Shown one piece after another: positions 46,855 through 59,308 of a stretch of DNA of 64,000 bases. Origin of the DNA: Cristatella mucedo (taxonomy: Eukaryota > Bryozoa > Phylactolaemata > Cristatellidae); assembly GCA_009760855.2 (NCBI GenBank), contig WPIO01000001.1, positions 3,308,001 to 3,372,000 of the forward strand, written 5' to 3'. Within the stretch, counting starts at the first letter, position 1; every line of letters begins with the position of its first letter. The notes beneath the pieces are model-generated. The model searched no databases. It was not told the DNA's origin and saw nothing but the letters and a program-made list of their open reading frames with translations. Made by a program: the position numbers and the translations under genes.

Positions 46855-47435
46855 AGACATTTGTATAGCACCCTCAGAGAGCAAAATGCAATTCTAGGCC
46901 CTTTACATATACAGGAATAGATAGGAAGCTTGTCTATTGGTTAGCGACAGCATCCAGTGTGTCCACAAGCGGGAGCGCACAAAAGACAGTTCACAGGGAT
47001 AGAATAAATGTGGCAAGGAACAGAAAGGTTTTTAGCATCTTTCTGAATGTTGTCAAGTCAGCGGATGTCGCGATGTCAATCAGGATTGACATTAGAGGCA
47101 CAGCTAAATGACACGAGTATGAAACGTGTGTGCTGCAATTCGAAGCCAGATTATTAGGTAGTACGATAGGTGTTCTGGGACACGGGAATGAAGGGACCTA
47201 AAATTAAACCTTGATGTCGATATCATGCTTGCTGGGGAGCCGGTGGAGGTCGGTGAGAAGTGGTGTAGTGTGGCCGTTGCAACCTTCACGACAGACAAGC
47301 CTGGTTGCAGAGCTTTGCACAACCGTAAGCATCCTATCGAGCGTGCGAGAAGACCCTTATAGCCGTGAGTTGAAGCCTATGCAGGACATCACGAATGCAC
47401 GGGCCAGCTTGGCTGTAGTATCCTTATGCAGTCGG
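46855..47435 (-). mobile_element. LINE-2w C-terminal fragment and tail
   Basis: Reversed tail at 46865-46910, UTR, then minus-strand DIATSADLTTF and KMLKTFLFLA, and the segment with gtcgatatcatgcttgctgg (compare gtcgatactctgcttgatag at 28570). Same order as the 27905 copy. Confidence 0.75.
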
Positions 47436-47474
47436 CCCGAATTTTGGCAATAGATTTATTCTCAAGAAATAAAA

Positions 47475-47612
47475 TAAAACTATATAATAAAATATAACTG
47501 TGGCACCCTAAGAGAACTGAATCTCCTTTTGGCCACTTCACATATGCTAGAAAAGAATCCTGCCAACCCATTGGCAATAACATGCCCATTTTCAGACCAC
47601 ATACACAAATCT
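47475..47612 (-). mobile_element. LINE-2w 3' terminus and UTR
   Basis: ggcaccctaagagaactgaa, then tctccttttggccacttcac and UTR with ggcaataacatgcccatttt. Confidence 0.72.
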
Positions 47613-48117
47613 ACCATAATTTTGAATGCTCACGTGTGAGTGTGCTCCATACATGAAGGTCGCAGCTGATATACTAGTCGGCACTGAGCGATGTGAAGAG
47701 GACAGGTGTGAGCATTAATTCTAATGGCAAAATGGACTCTCAAAAATTAAAAAGATAACTTTAAAAAACTGCATGTAATTTGCACATGAAAGGTGAGCAC
47801 TTTCCAAAAGAAATGAAAACTGCTAGAAGTTTTGGCTGGCATTCCAAAGGTGGCAACAGGTGTGCAAGGCCATTGGTGGTAGTTTCAAATCAGAAGTGCA
47901 CTGAAACACACATCAAGGTGCATGGAAGCAGCAAATGCAAAAGAGTGCACGAAAGAGAACTAATCAACGCCATGGGTTTAATCAAGGTAAGTTGAAAACA
48001 TTCTCCCATGTATCTTAAGATAGGGGTACAAGGAAAACTAGCCGTGTTTTCAACCAACACTTCCCTGTTTCGACTAGAATGAATACCGATTAAAAAGGAG
48101 CAGAAAACACCGAATAT

Positions 48118-48820
48118 GTGCACCACTACAGCAGACAACAACCTGAGAGACCAACAACAGAAGAAGTTAATAAACGTCCCACTCTAGAAACTCGAACGTA
48201 CATGCCACTGTCATCAAATGCAGCAGCAAAAAGCGATCAAAGCCATTATGTGCCTTGCTCACGACATACAGAATGTGATTCGGTGGACTCTCCTTGTCGA
48301 CTTTCTCACCGAGCCTTTGTCAATCGGCGATGCCAAACCCGCTGATGAAAACTAAAGATGTGCACTTGCAGTGTGCTGTTAAGAAATCTCGATCCACAAT
48401 GCACAGGCGACAAGAAGTGCAAGCCTTAAACAATAACTACCTGGGCTAATCCCATGATAATCTCTGGTAGACACAAAGAAGAGAGGGTTTTCATCCCAAG
48501 AGTCGACTTGGAGCCCAGCGATTCCAGTCTGCCGTTTGCTATTTGTCATCTGTCCATCACTTTGGCATTTGCACTATCAATTAGCAAATCGCAGGACAAT
48601 CAGTCGACCAAGCAGGTGACAACCTTCCCTTGCCAGTCTTTGGACATGGACATCGGATTGACCAGAGGACGAAACCACAAACAGCTAGAGGTCTTTGCAA
48701 AGAATAGTTCCGAACAAGGACGATTGCCACAAACTGATCAAACAGCCTGCACAAAAAATGCTATCGCTGCGGAATTATCAAAGATAACAAATATTGGGTT
48801 TACAGAAATCAATGTTTAAA
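48118..48820 (+). pseudogene. Helitron / PIF1-like helicase C-terminal fragment
   Basis: Frames in order give TYMPLSSNAA and DAKPADEN, then CSVLLRNLDPQCTGD and, in the frame open at 48454-48819, SGRHKEERVFIPRVDLEPSD, SSLPF, LAFALSISKSQ and LTRGRNHKQLEVFAKNSS. These match the end of PIF1-type helicases in Helitrons (LLRNLDP, G-x-HKGE-x-VFIPRI, LPF, LAFAMTINKSQGQ). The final QG is altered and several stops or frameshifts occur, so it is a relic. No Rep domain or Helitron ends were found. Confidence 0.82.
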
Positions 48821-48860
48821 AATTAAAACCTATGAATTCAAACAAGATAATTTTTAAAGG

Positions 48861-48961
48861 TGGGCGATCCTTTATCGCCACTGCAGGCGGTGATGATAGC
48901 CGTAAAGGCTCTTCTGTCGCTATACAAAAAGAGGCTGTTTAATCAGCTAGTATTTTTTTAA
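48861..48961 (+). mobile_element. SINE-B body without tRNA head
   Basis: gggcgatcctttatcgccac through gatagccgtaaaggctcttc, tgtcgctatacaaaaagagg and aatcagctagtatttttt. It is nearly identical to other copies but lacks the tRNA-like part: a 5'-truncated insertion. Confidence 0.85.
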
Positions 48962-49010
48962 TGCCTACCGGCTCCCTTCGGTAAGATTGTGACTAAGATG
49001 GGAATGCTGC

Positions 49011-49025
49011 GGGGGGGGGGGGGGG
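49011..49025. repeat. G15 homopolymer
   Basis: Fifteen consecutive G on the plus strand. Confidence 0.9.
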
Positions 49026-49159
49026 ATTGGCCACCGGCATGCATTAGTTTGATAGCGCTACTGCCAACTCCTCAGACAAGCAGGAGGTCAGCTGCTTCTA
49101 ATGCCAATTGAGAATGCCGGTCGTGCTGACCTCACACAGTAAAAAGTAAGAGTTGTGGT

Positions 49160-49302
49160 AAGTTGATTTAACAGCCTCCTTCATAGAGCTGCAACAGAGC
49201 TTTAGCTGCTATTACCCACGCTTGCAGGGGGACAATAAAGACTGTTGCCTATTGCAGGACTCGAGCCCACAAACGGGATCGTGAAGTTAGAGCATCTTGA
49301 CC
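49160..49302 (-). mobile_element. SINE-B copy, diverged
   Basis: gttgatttaacagcctcctt, then cacgcttgcagggggacaat and gcaggactcgagcccacaaa keep the order of SINE-B in reverse; the B box is mutated. Confidence 0.7.
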
Positions 49303-50660
49303 CCCCCCCAGGGCCGAGATCCAGGGCCTACTCATCCCTTGACATTTGCTCTTACCAAGCAGGCATGAAAAAAACCAAGAATCGGCCAGCACTCAGACAA
49401 CAAAGCAAAGCTTATACAATTAAAAGATAAATATAAATCTGGTATACAATCTAAAAACAAAGCACAAACGATGGACACAGTATTAAAAAAAATCTGCCTA
49501 TAGATGCCACGATGTGTTAGCCGCTCTATTCTTTTGAGCCTTGCAGCATCTGGACGGCTCATTGGGCATGGTGGAGTTTTGCAACTCACATCATGCATCC
49601 TCCTCAACTAAGTCGCAGAACGATTAAAATCAGACAGGCCAGTAGAAGATTCTGCCAGCAGCAGGCCAGTAAATTTCTGCCAACTCTTACAAAGTGAAAA
49701 AGGCCCTTCGACTTAACGTTCTACTGCTCATCGAGGCTACGATCCCAACAGACAGGCTTTGGCTAGGTTCTTAGCAGTTACAATCACATCCCAACCCTGA
49801 TATCTGCATATCGAGTCAGGCTTCTGAAATGATCCGAGTTCGATGCAATCACAATAAACCTCTCCAGCTTAGAACACTCACAGGCGAGCCGGGTTGCCGC
49901 TCTAGGCCTCCGAGGCAATCAGGTGCCAGGCCACGGTTGGCCTTTCGGCAGCCTGCCCACTGGGGGCAAAACCAGCCACCAAAGAACACAGAAAAATACC
50001 CCACCCTCACGAAGGCTCAATACACACATTATTCCTAGTTAACGTTTACTTGTCAGCCATAGCCGATCTGACGATTCAACCACACTTACCTACGTTGCCG
50101 ACATTGACTTCATTTGTTTGTGCAAGACATAAGCAGGCTGGAAAGTATCCCCGTGATGTACCAAGATTATACAGAACAGTATTTTAGTCACTGGCAATGA
50201 AAACAAAATCCAAGAAAGTCTGCATGCAGCACTGATCTTGCACAGCTGCTCTCCACCTCTAATCTTAATAGGGGGCCGGGCTGGTTGCCTGACACTACCA
50301 CCTAAGGCTTTGCAACTTCTCTACGAAATTACACTGACCTGAGTCAATGAGCCAATATACTGCTCCTTCTGTCTGAACCAAACCATGGGCCACAACCACT
50401 TTAGTCCAGCTAACCACCGAAGGACTGCCTGGCATCGCCTGCCACATTGAAACAATATCTTTCCGGTAGCACTAGCAATCGTAAGTTCCTGAAGTGATGT
50501 CACTACTGCTCATGCTCCAGGAATGAATCTCTCGAGAATGATAAGTTCAAAGCTCAATCACGTCAGGTCTGACCGAGGCATGCACTTTAGATTGCTACAC
50601 TAATGGCAAAAGGCCAGACCAGCCGTAACTGCAAAAATAGTACAGCAAGAGGCAAATGGT
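49303..50660. other. No gene recognised
   Basis: Unrecognised short frames only. Confidence 0.35.
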
Positions 50661-50664
50661 AGCT

Positions 50665-50795
50665 AAATGAAATACCGTGGTCACGGGTTCGAATCCTTAA
50701 TTTGGCGATCGTTTATTGCCAACTGCAAGCGTGATGATAGCGTTAAGGATATTCAACCGATAAACAAATGAGGCCATTAAACCAGCTAATAATAA
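50665..50795 (+). mobile_element. SINE-B copy, 5'-truncated in the head
   Basis: cacGGTTCGAATCC-type B box, ggcgatcgtttattgccaac, gcaagcgtgatgatagcgtt and the end taaaccagctaataataata. Confidence 0.75.
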
Positions 50796-50799
50796 TATT

Positions 50800-52615
50800 A
50801 TTATTATAATTATCACTACATGATGGACGATACACTTTGTGGCTTCAATAATTATGCAGAACTAAATCTCTCAATGCAGGGTCTCATTTCCTGCAAAAGG
50901 AATATGCGCAATGACGTTAATCACTCGGGTCACCAATATAATCAAATAGATAAGATGGTCCATGCTCACATTATGATTAAGACCTGTACGATAACATGCT
51001 CATGAAGGAAAACAGACTCGAGAACACGACACAATGCAATAACACAAGCATTTTATCTATGATCCAGCTCGGCAGATTAAAAGAGATAAACAATATAGAT
51101 CCATCGAAAACGAGATATGATATAATTAAACTCACATGGTTACCACACTGATGCCGAGTGGATAGCCAGATGGTGGGCCAGCTGGTGAACCAGTCACAAC
51201 AATTCGCTGAGCCAGAATCACGATTTTACCAGGGACTTCTCTGTTACAGTTCTAGCGACGTGATGACATCACGAACAGACCGGACAATCGTCAGCATACA
51301 AAGGAGATTGCTTAAACGATAAAGACTTAGGATAAATCATATAGGCACTGAGCATGGCAATAGCAAACACTGAAAAAAATCCTAGCAATGTATCGGAACC
51401 TATTAGCCCATACGACAAGCGTAATTTACGCTCAGCCATACCTCGAATTAGGAGCCTGCGCAGAGTTTGCAAGTCAATAGTAATGATGGTGACGAGATGG
51501 ACGCATCGGTGAGATAACTGCGCTTAAAATCACAAGAAGTGATGAGTACGAGATTGATGAGGCTACTATTCTCAACTTAATTTATCCGGATGTGCCGTTA
51601 TTCACAACCAGTATTGCCAGGGCGACATGCCTGTACAGCACAGCATGTGCGATCGCCCGAGTAAGATGTACGGCCCTTCCCGACCAGCAGGGCAAATAAG
51701 ATGCAAGCAGCACCAAGGTCGACAAAGCGCTGACAGGTAGATAGTCACTCAGATGGTTTTTAGTGCGCCTACCAAGTAAGGGTTCCGAATTCCAGAAGGG
51801 ATATGAACCTCTTAGGACGCCGCCGGTCGCAATGGCTAGCGCGGAAGATTAGTGGGATCGCTCAATCAATCAAGGCTTTCCGGCTGTGAGCTTATCTTGT
51901 ACTACTTAGTTACCCTGGACTGTGTGGCTGAACAGATGACTCGGATAACTAGATAACAATTTAATTAGTTAAATTCATGTCATACAATATATTTTCGCCA
52001 GATTCCTGGATTCTTTATCGTTTTGGTGAGTTCTTTTGTATGGAGTTTGTTACAGTTGCCAACGTATTGTTGTGGCATGTACTTCCGGATATAACTAGGG
52101 CCGCAATCACTGCGCTCGTAAGCGTGATGAAACGTCCCAGCCGACACTTTAAAAATACGGGTGGGGCTCTGAACCTTGTAATAACGGCTCGCGACTTTTA
52201 GATGCAGCACCAATGCACGCGAATATGCCGACAGTAGCGGCAGCAACGAAGAGCGAAAAGTCAACCCCAAGTCAACAAGTACACATCCATTACATAACAA
52301 CTGCATATCAATTGCGTAGAGAAGTCAATTCGGCAGCGCCAGACAGGCTCCCAGTACCAGCCATCGCATACAACAACTATCGTATGGCTTAAAGTCTAGA
52401 TTACAGCTCAGCACAACTGCTTAGGCACAACTGACTGCCTGTTCCATGGCTTCGGCTTTTATGCTGCTTACCCTTAGATTATCGTATAGCCGGTTGCAAG
52501 CCGTAGGACTTGGGGAACCATGAATAATACATATATTTTAATCAATACTCTGACTAATTTAGCACGCCGCGGTTTAACTACTTCCAGCTCCCAAGCTCAA
52601 TTGCTCTGAAGTTTC
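50800..52615. other. No gene recognised
   Basis: AT-rich, with short open frames lacking domains. Confidence 0.35.
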
Positions 52616-52619
52616 GTGA

Positions 52620-52788
52620 CGGCACACTAGGTAAAACGGCGGCTCTTCACAATCGCGGTCACGAGGTCGTGAGTTCGAATCATTTGGTGGGCGATTATCT
52701 ATTGGCACTGCAAGTGGGGTTATAGCGTTTAGTGCTCTTCTGTGTCGCTATACAAAAGAGGCTGTTGAATCAGCTAGAATTTTTTCCA
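52620..52788 (+). mobile_element. SINE-B copy
   Basis: Head acggcacactaggtaaaacg, B box GTTCGAATC, body gggcgattatctattggcac and end gaggctgttgaatcagctag with T-run. Confidence 0.83.
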
Positions 52789-55480
52789 TTGAGTTTGTAC
52801 TAGATTTAGGCGGTCAAGCGAAGCTGGGCAGCCCTTTCAGGCTAGTGACTGCAGGCTGCTGCCAATCGCAGTGCTATCCATTAATTGCCTGGCCGCCGCA
52901 CTCCTGGGTAACACCGTATCCTACGCGGAGGCAGGTGTATTCGGCCGATGACCAATCGGCATTGCCCACTCCCAAATGCCGACTCAGTTTGCTGAGTGCA
53001 AAATAAGTTGACCGTCTCGCCTTGAGCGTTTCAGGCGAGATTCTACTCTCACCACTTCTAGGGTCGTGCGCTAGCTGGCTTTCGCTAGACCAATTTACTA
53101 AGCATGAATTTCGGATTTTACCGAGTGTTTACAGACAAGCACTTGCAGACAAGCAATACCACTGGGAGTCTAGTTCAGACTGAACTCGACACTCCTCGCA
53201 AACTCTCACCACTATAAACCCTCGGACCTGGTCTAACATGCAGTACGTACCGTTAGAGTCCCTCCCCCAGGTACTTAAGGCACCTCCGCCTTACACTGAG
53301 CGCTACCGCATAGAGTATAGGCTTAAACAAAGTGCTACGAATTACAACATTCCATAACAATCCACCGAAAACCAGTTTAAGCAAAAATCGACCGAAAATC
53401 AGCGGCGCAATCTGAAGCTTGTATTTCGAGTGAATATTGCAGAACAAAGTCGTTGTAATGCACCCTCTAAATGTCACGACGTTGGGCTTTCGCGTTCTAA
53501 TGCAAATGAGCTTCAAAGACGCTGGCCACTACCGAAATCCACTTTAATCCTTCGAGAATCTACGAGAAATTGGCTCTGTAATGCGCTCTAGCAGTATTCT
53601 GTCGTTCATATATGTACCAGCCAAATTTTATGCATTGCGATCGACTGCAACTATCTGGGCATATACCACCCGCTACCGCAAATATTATTTCCTTAGTCTA
53701 TTTGAAGCGTCCCCAATGCACTTACGCGTCCTGCAGCTGTGCATGATAAGCCATTAAGCCATATGAGCCACTGAGCAGCTAACATGCTTCGATACAGCCT
53801 ATGGGATATGCCAAGAGATTTAATTCTTTCAGCATGTTGTACAAATCGATTAATATTAGTTTTGCCAAGGGCATGGATTATTTTGTACCGCTAAAAATGC
53901 CAAATTTTGTTTCACTCCATTTTATTTCAGCCAAATTAGCCTGAAGCTAAAAAACGAAAACGCGATTGCAAAGTGAAAGGCTAATTGCTCGGCGTTTGAA
54001 TTTTAAGCAGCACAGTCCGTTTCGTCAAGAATGTTAGCATCCCACGAATAAAATAACGAAGCAATAGGTTGGGGTTTTGGGACAACGAATCCAAAATGGT
54101 TGGTTACTTTGTCATGGATGATAACTAACTCATGCCTCCCACTGTAAAGGAATACCCCACAATGAGGAAATAAATCAATTTGATGACGTTATTCATAGAT
54201 AGTCTCAGCCAGCAAGCCTACCGCTGAATATTTTGTAAACAGTGCAGTTCATGCAGCCTTTATCACTGTCTGAGAGCATCTATTTTTGTTGTTAATAAAA
54301 TATCATGATTCAGTCCGTGAAGCAGATGGAGGTTTTCTGATAATCCCAAATATATATTGGAACTCTTCAACAATTCAACACTACAACCGTTAAAATAATG
54401 AAGCTCTTCATGTACGTTTCTTTAGGACCAGCACAATACGTAAATGTATTTTCTCTGAAACTGTTCTTGTCCAACTAAATTTGATATCTAAAAGGGTTGC
54501 TATTGATATAGGCTGAACAAGGCAGCGGGGCTGACCCTTTCACTTAAAATGCGCTCCAGAGCTACTGCTCTTCTCCGACTCAAGAGGCTGAACGTCTCTT
54601 CAGTACCATTGAATGCGAAACATTTTCTGTCGCAGTTGTGCATGCTCTCACACATAATTTTAAAGCGCATACAAAGAGCCCAGCAAGATATTTAGTTCGC
54701 TCAGAGCAACATACACATGCTTTATTGTTGGTTTTATTCAGCTGCACTATTCCTCCACCGTGGACACCCCGTTGATGGAAGACGACCATTTTCTGCCCGA
54801 GCCTGCAAAACACGAGGAGGAATTAGGTACTTAGGATAACTTATGCGTCTGCCTTCTTAGGTCAGCTAGGCGCCGTCTGCTAAATATCGCAGCACATTGC
54901 AGCTGCAATCCGCCGTTGATTGGATGCGGAGTCCTACCCGGAAGGTTTTGCAATATATGTTCTTCAGTGTGACTCCGCGCGGTTAGTAGTCAGACTTTCC
55001 CCAGAGATCTACAATATGCTTAGAAATCCGGGGTTTTTCTTCATGTGCGTGGCTTACTGATCTCAATGGTCGTCGCTTGAAAATACCCTTTCGTTTTCTG
55101 GCAATCTTGAAGGTTTGTTCAAGACGCTTTTTAAGCAGTAATTTTATGTTGCATGGCTAAATAAAGGTCTTCAGTAATGGACCAGGTGCCATTTGAGTAT
55201 TTTCCCAGTGTCGCGAATCCCGGTCTTCCTCCGACGTAGCCAAAGCTAGCTCAGAACAAAGGGTTTCTCCAGATTAATAAAACGCCAGCTGGCTGGACCG
55301 GAACTGACTGGACCCAGACCCATGGTTTGAACTCGGCCGATCAGCCTTACGCACCATTCATTTTTATTAAACATAAAAATTCATGTGAGACCACAGCAGC
55401 AGTATGTGCGGCCCATCTTAGTTCGAATGAAGTAGCCACGACTGACCGTCGCCTCGTGCGTCTGAATGCTGGATACACCC
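52789..55480. other. No gene recognised
   Basis: Nothing identified. The minus-strand frame 53253-53516 (87 codons) is hydrophobic but unrecognised. Confidence 0.35.
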
Positions 55481-56450
55481 AGCACTCCACGTGACCTCTC
55501 AGGGTCGGCCTCCCGTACGGGTTTTTAATGCCAATCCCTGCCCGAAGGTCGGGACGTCGCGCCGTACCAGGTTCGCCCTTTCGCTTCGCATCGTAGCCGT
55601 TGTCCACGATAAGGTAAAACCTCGCGTATTCGACGTGCTTGTGCTCTTGTCGTACGCGCTTTCAATGAAGGACGGCGCCGTTGCCGTACGCGTCCCGCCC
55701 TGTCTCTTGCCGACCGTTGGCCGGCGGTGTATTGTGGGCCGAATCTGGTGGTATCTTCGGTTCAATGTTGGCCGTGTAATTTTGGCCACAATACTGTGCA
55801 GCGGCATCTAGCTGCGTATGTCATGTCAATTATCAAATGGTCCCGCGTTTTGTTTAAGTTAAGGGCTGGCGTTTGCGATTAGAGCGCCCGTCAAACCGAG
55901 GGTCTAGCAACTGTTTCCAGTTGTCTGACCGCATGCTGCACCGTCGGCGTTGGGCCTCGGCGCGCGTAACGTGGGCCAAACGTGGCGATATCTGCCGTTC
56001 GCCGTCGACCGTCGACCGATGGATGCGCCGTCTGTGTGTGCAAAGTGAGCGCGCGCGTTTTCGAGAAGTAGGCCAGCGTCCGTCAGCCGGCGGGTTAACA
56101 ACTGTTTCCTGGCCGCGGTGCCTCCTCCCCCCACCCTAGCCGCTCGGTCGGCTCGGCGATAAACCGCACGCAGGCGCGCGTGAGCGAACCGGCGTTCGTG
56201 CGCGTGCGCGCTCGCAGGTTTATCGGCCGCGGCCGGGCAGCCAGCTGGCAAGGTTCGGCGAATTCCGTGGGCCGGCTTCGACGTTGAAAATGGAGCCCCT
56301 ACTGCAGGTGACGCACTGCCGAAGCAGCTGCTGGCACTGCCGTCGCTCGAGAGGAGGGCGCCGAGAGTAGCCGAGAGTTCTCGTGCTTGGCCGGCTGCCG
56401 GTGTCGTGACGCGACCCGCGCGGCACGGGGTCTGGTCTTGTCCTTTTTTA
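55480..56450. promoter_or_regulatory. Second GC-rich island, with an internal diverged duplication
   Basis: GC- and CpG-rich with open frames on both strands and no recognised domain. The segment near 55715-55775 (gtgggccgaatctggtggta ... cttcggtt) is similar to one near 55940-56003 (gtgggccaaacgtggcgata ... tgccgtt), spaced about 230 bp apart. A promoter or first exon is possible but not shown. Confidence 0.3.
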
Positions 56451-56559
56451 TGCTGTTCGGCTGCTTTCTGCCTCGATGCTTAGGGGGGGGGGGAGTCAGG
56501 TAGTGGTGGGATGGTAGTCGAGGGGACCTTAGAGCACAAGTTTTGGTGCTGGCGAAGAA

Positions 56560-56560
56560 G

Positions 56561-56605
<45 letters not shown>
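56560..56605. repeat. (GA)n microsatellite
   Basis: About 20 GA units; a G11 run lies 70 bp to its left (56483-56493). Confidence 0.9.
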
Positions 56606-56606
<1 letters not shown>

Positions 56607-57039
56607 CATGTCCTCCCTCAACCTGCACTCGAGGTCAGGCCCATCATTTGCAAACACGTCATGTTTGCAAAGTGTGCTACTTAGGTCACATCATGCGAGT
56701 CCCTACCTTTCCAGGCTAGCGACGACTAGGAGCCTGCCCCAGCTGGTGCCGACCCTTGGCCTCCCACGCTGGCCATTCCACCGGCCTAGCAATGATCCGC
56801 CAGATTTGTCGTCGTAGACCGGACTTGGAGAGTTTGAGAGCCGTGCAGCCAGCCCTATGAATGACAGCAAGGTGACAGCAGTCGGGCCGGAGCTGCCTGG
56901 AGGAGCTCGGTCGGGCTTGCTCGATGAATCGCTGACGTCTCCGTCGCTTCATGGCACCTGCTCGCTTTGCTTAGAGTATCACTGATCGTGTGCAAAAAAA
57001 GCCTGCCCAAACGGCAAGCATCGTGTCACCAGCTGTTTA

Positions 57040-57114
<75 letters not shown>

Positions 57115-57120
57115 AAGAGA
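57040..57120. repeat. (GA)n microsatellite
   Basis: About 35 GA units. The Arg/Glu and Ser/Leu frames across it are repeat artefacts. Confidence 0.95.
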
Positions 57121-57227
57121 GAAGCTTAGGCGATGCATGTAGGGGGTGTATGCACACGTGTATATTGATCATGTATGTGTGGGGCCTGGCTTTGTACTGC
57201 CCAGCACTTCTTGTTGTTATAATATTA

Positions 57228-57365
57228 CATATAATAATAATAGTAGTACATTCGTATAGAACCCTCAGCGAGCTGAATTTCTTTCTAGGCACTTTGCAGA
57301 TGCTGTATAGAAGGTATTACCAAATGGTAAGTGATAACATCCCAAGCAGCAGACACACTGTAAGC
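57228..57365 (-). mobile_element. LINE-2w 3' terminus and UTR
   Basis: ataataatagtagtacattc then gaaccctcagcgagctgaat and ttctttctaggcactttgca, followed by UTR-like ggtaagtgataacatcccaa. Confidence 0.78.
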
Positions 57366-59160
57366 ATGCATATGCGCACGATATGGATAAGCCACAGGCA
57401 AGTCTCAGTCTTCATTTGGTAAACTCGTGGGTATACCGATGATGTGAGGTGAGGTGAGGTGAGGTGGCATGTCACAAGCTCATTGTGAAACCGAAGAAGT
57501 TACCGTGTGAATATGTGGTATACCTGATTCACAGCCGAATGGAATGCAGTCAAGTCTTCTGCTTCCGGGACTAGTCGTATGAAAATGCAACTAGGGAATC
57601 ACGGCTGTGCAACTGTTGGTCGACTTTTTCGCATTCTAGTTTTATTGTGCCTCTAGAACAGCAGCCAGCATGAGCAGCAGCAGACAAGCCCCCCTCATCG
57701 ACCTTCGCCTGAAAAGAAGCATGCAAGATGCTGGCTGGTTAGGGCTGACTCCGCCCACCCCTGCTGCACCACCCTTTCCAGCCACATCCCTTCTTCCTGG
57801 CCATTACCTTAGTGGACAGAGCAGCTGCTGTGACTGCAGCAGCACAGCTGCCGAGTGACACCTGAAGCTGAGTCTGGTGACAGGATGCTGCTGTTTGCAC
57901 GATGTTTGCACGCTGGCAGGCCGCTAAACTGGCTAGCAGCAGCCAAAGCCGAGCTGGCTGGCTAAGTTGTGTAGATGCTGGACTCAAGGAGTGTAATTTT
58001 CAGATACACCAGCCAAAAGTCCCCGAGCGTCATTCAATGGGCATGCAGTGCTTAGCGTATCGGATGTTATCTGTATCTTGTGCAGAGAAAGATGACCGAT
58101 AACCGGGTCATTTATGCACGAGTTCGAGCCAGTGAAGCCTGAGCAGGAGGCTATGCCAGCTGCTCCATACCAATCATCGAAAATCCCAGTGTGCCCCTCA
58201 GCCTATCGCAGTGGCCTGCATTGTAATCTGAAGAGCTGCCCCACCTGCGCAGCCTGCTGCAACCCAGCAGCAGCAGGGCAGAGCACCTGCTGTCTGGTTA
58301 AAATGCCTGCTGCACTGAAGGCCGGCTGAAAGGCAGCTAGAGCTAGTGCACTAGGGCATCTCTTAGTAGCTTGTGATTGATCTCCACCAGCCATGCTGCC
58401 TGCCTGGCGTTTGGTCAGTGAAAACAGCCTCCTGTCTGTCGGCCTATGCCAGAGAGCTCCTACTATGGTGGCTTGTTCTCGATTGACTGTTATTAGCGTG
58501 TTCGAATATATTCAGCAGCAGCACTTCTTGGTCTGTGGTGCTCGAAATGAATTCCTGCTTGGCACAAGCGTGCCAGGCAAGTTCTGACTCTGCTCACGCT
58601 ATACTGTGCAGCTGATGTCTTTTGGAGGTGCCTACCTCGGCTCTTCCTGGAAATCACTGGTGTAGAGCTGACCCAGTGATCAAATTTGATTTGATTTCAA
58701 TAATGAAATTGTTACTGTAATACACTTCTGCGAGTAGTAATTTAACTAACTTAGTTACCTTTAGTTAAAGCTAGGTCGTGAGACGTGTTGCTGGCAGCTT
58801 AATACCATGCACACCTGACCTTGATCTTTATCTTGGTGGAAATTATTATGCTGGATGAAGTGATTTGTGTTTGCTTCAGTTGTTACTACCCAAGCCACAG
58901 GTCTGCAAAGCCACTCATGCTTTTGTTGTGGAGTGCTAGGGATTTCTGCTCAAGCTTCATGCAATAGTGGCCAAGAATTAGTTGAGCCACAGCCGTCTGT
59001 GCTCAACTATATTAGTGGCTTGTCACCCACTCGTGGACCCGGCAGCTAATTCCTTAGATTCTTTTAGTTAATTGATCCTTCTCTCCACCCCCTGTAGTTA
59101 ATTTAACCCTGTCCTAACTTTTTTGCTCTGACAACTGGTGGCTGCATATACATATGCATA
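57366..59160. other. No gene recognised
   Basis: Contains a short GGTGA repeat near 57447-57465 and unrecognised Cys/Ala-rich frames (57670-57858, 58114-58329) with no homology I can name. Confidence 0.35.
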
Positions 59161-59212
59161 AACCTGGACACACACACACACACGTGTCTATATATATATA
59201 AATATGTTTACA

Positions 59213-59300
59213 TAATAATAATAATAATAATAATTCACTTGATAAAGCGCCCTCAGAGAACTTAATCTCTCTCTAGGTGCTTTACATTTGCTGTAAAGTG
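59213..59300 (-). mobile_element. LINE-2w 3' terminus
   Basis: (AAT)n then ttcacttgataaagcgccct, cagagaacttaatctctctc and taggtgctttacat. One of the cleanest tails. Confidence 0.85.
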
Positions 59301-59308
59301 AAATGCAA

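Noticed and set aside
48861-48961. SINE-B tail derived from LINE-1w because both contain cgctatacaaaa
   Set aside because: In LINE-1w the 12-base match lies near the end of the ORF, well before the 3' end, and flanking bases differ, so it is not tail sharing on this evidence.
57670-58330. Cys/Ala/Pro-rich plus-strand frames as a secreted peptide gene
   Set aside because: No signal peptide, no consistent cysteine spacing and no splice context; composition follows the local CAG/CTG content.
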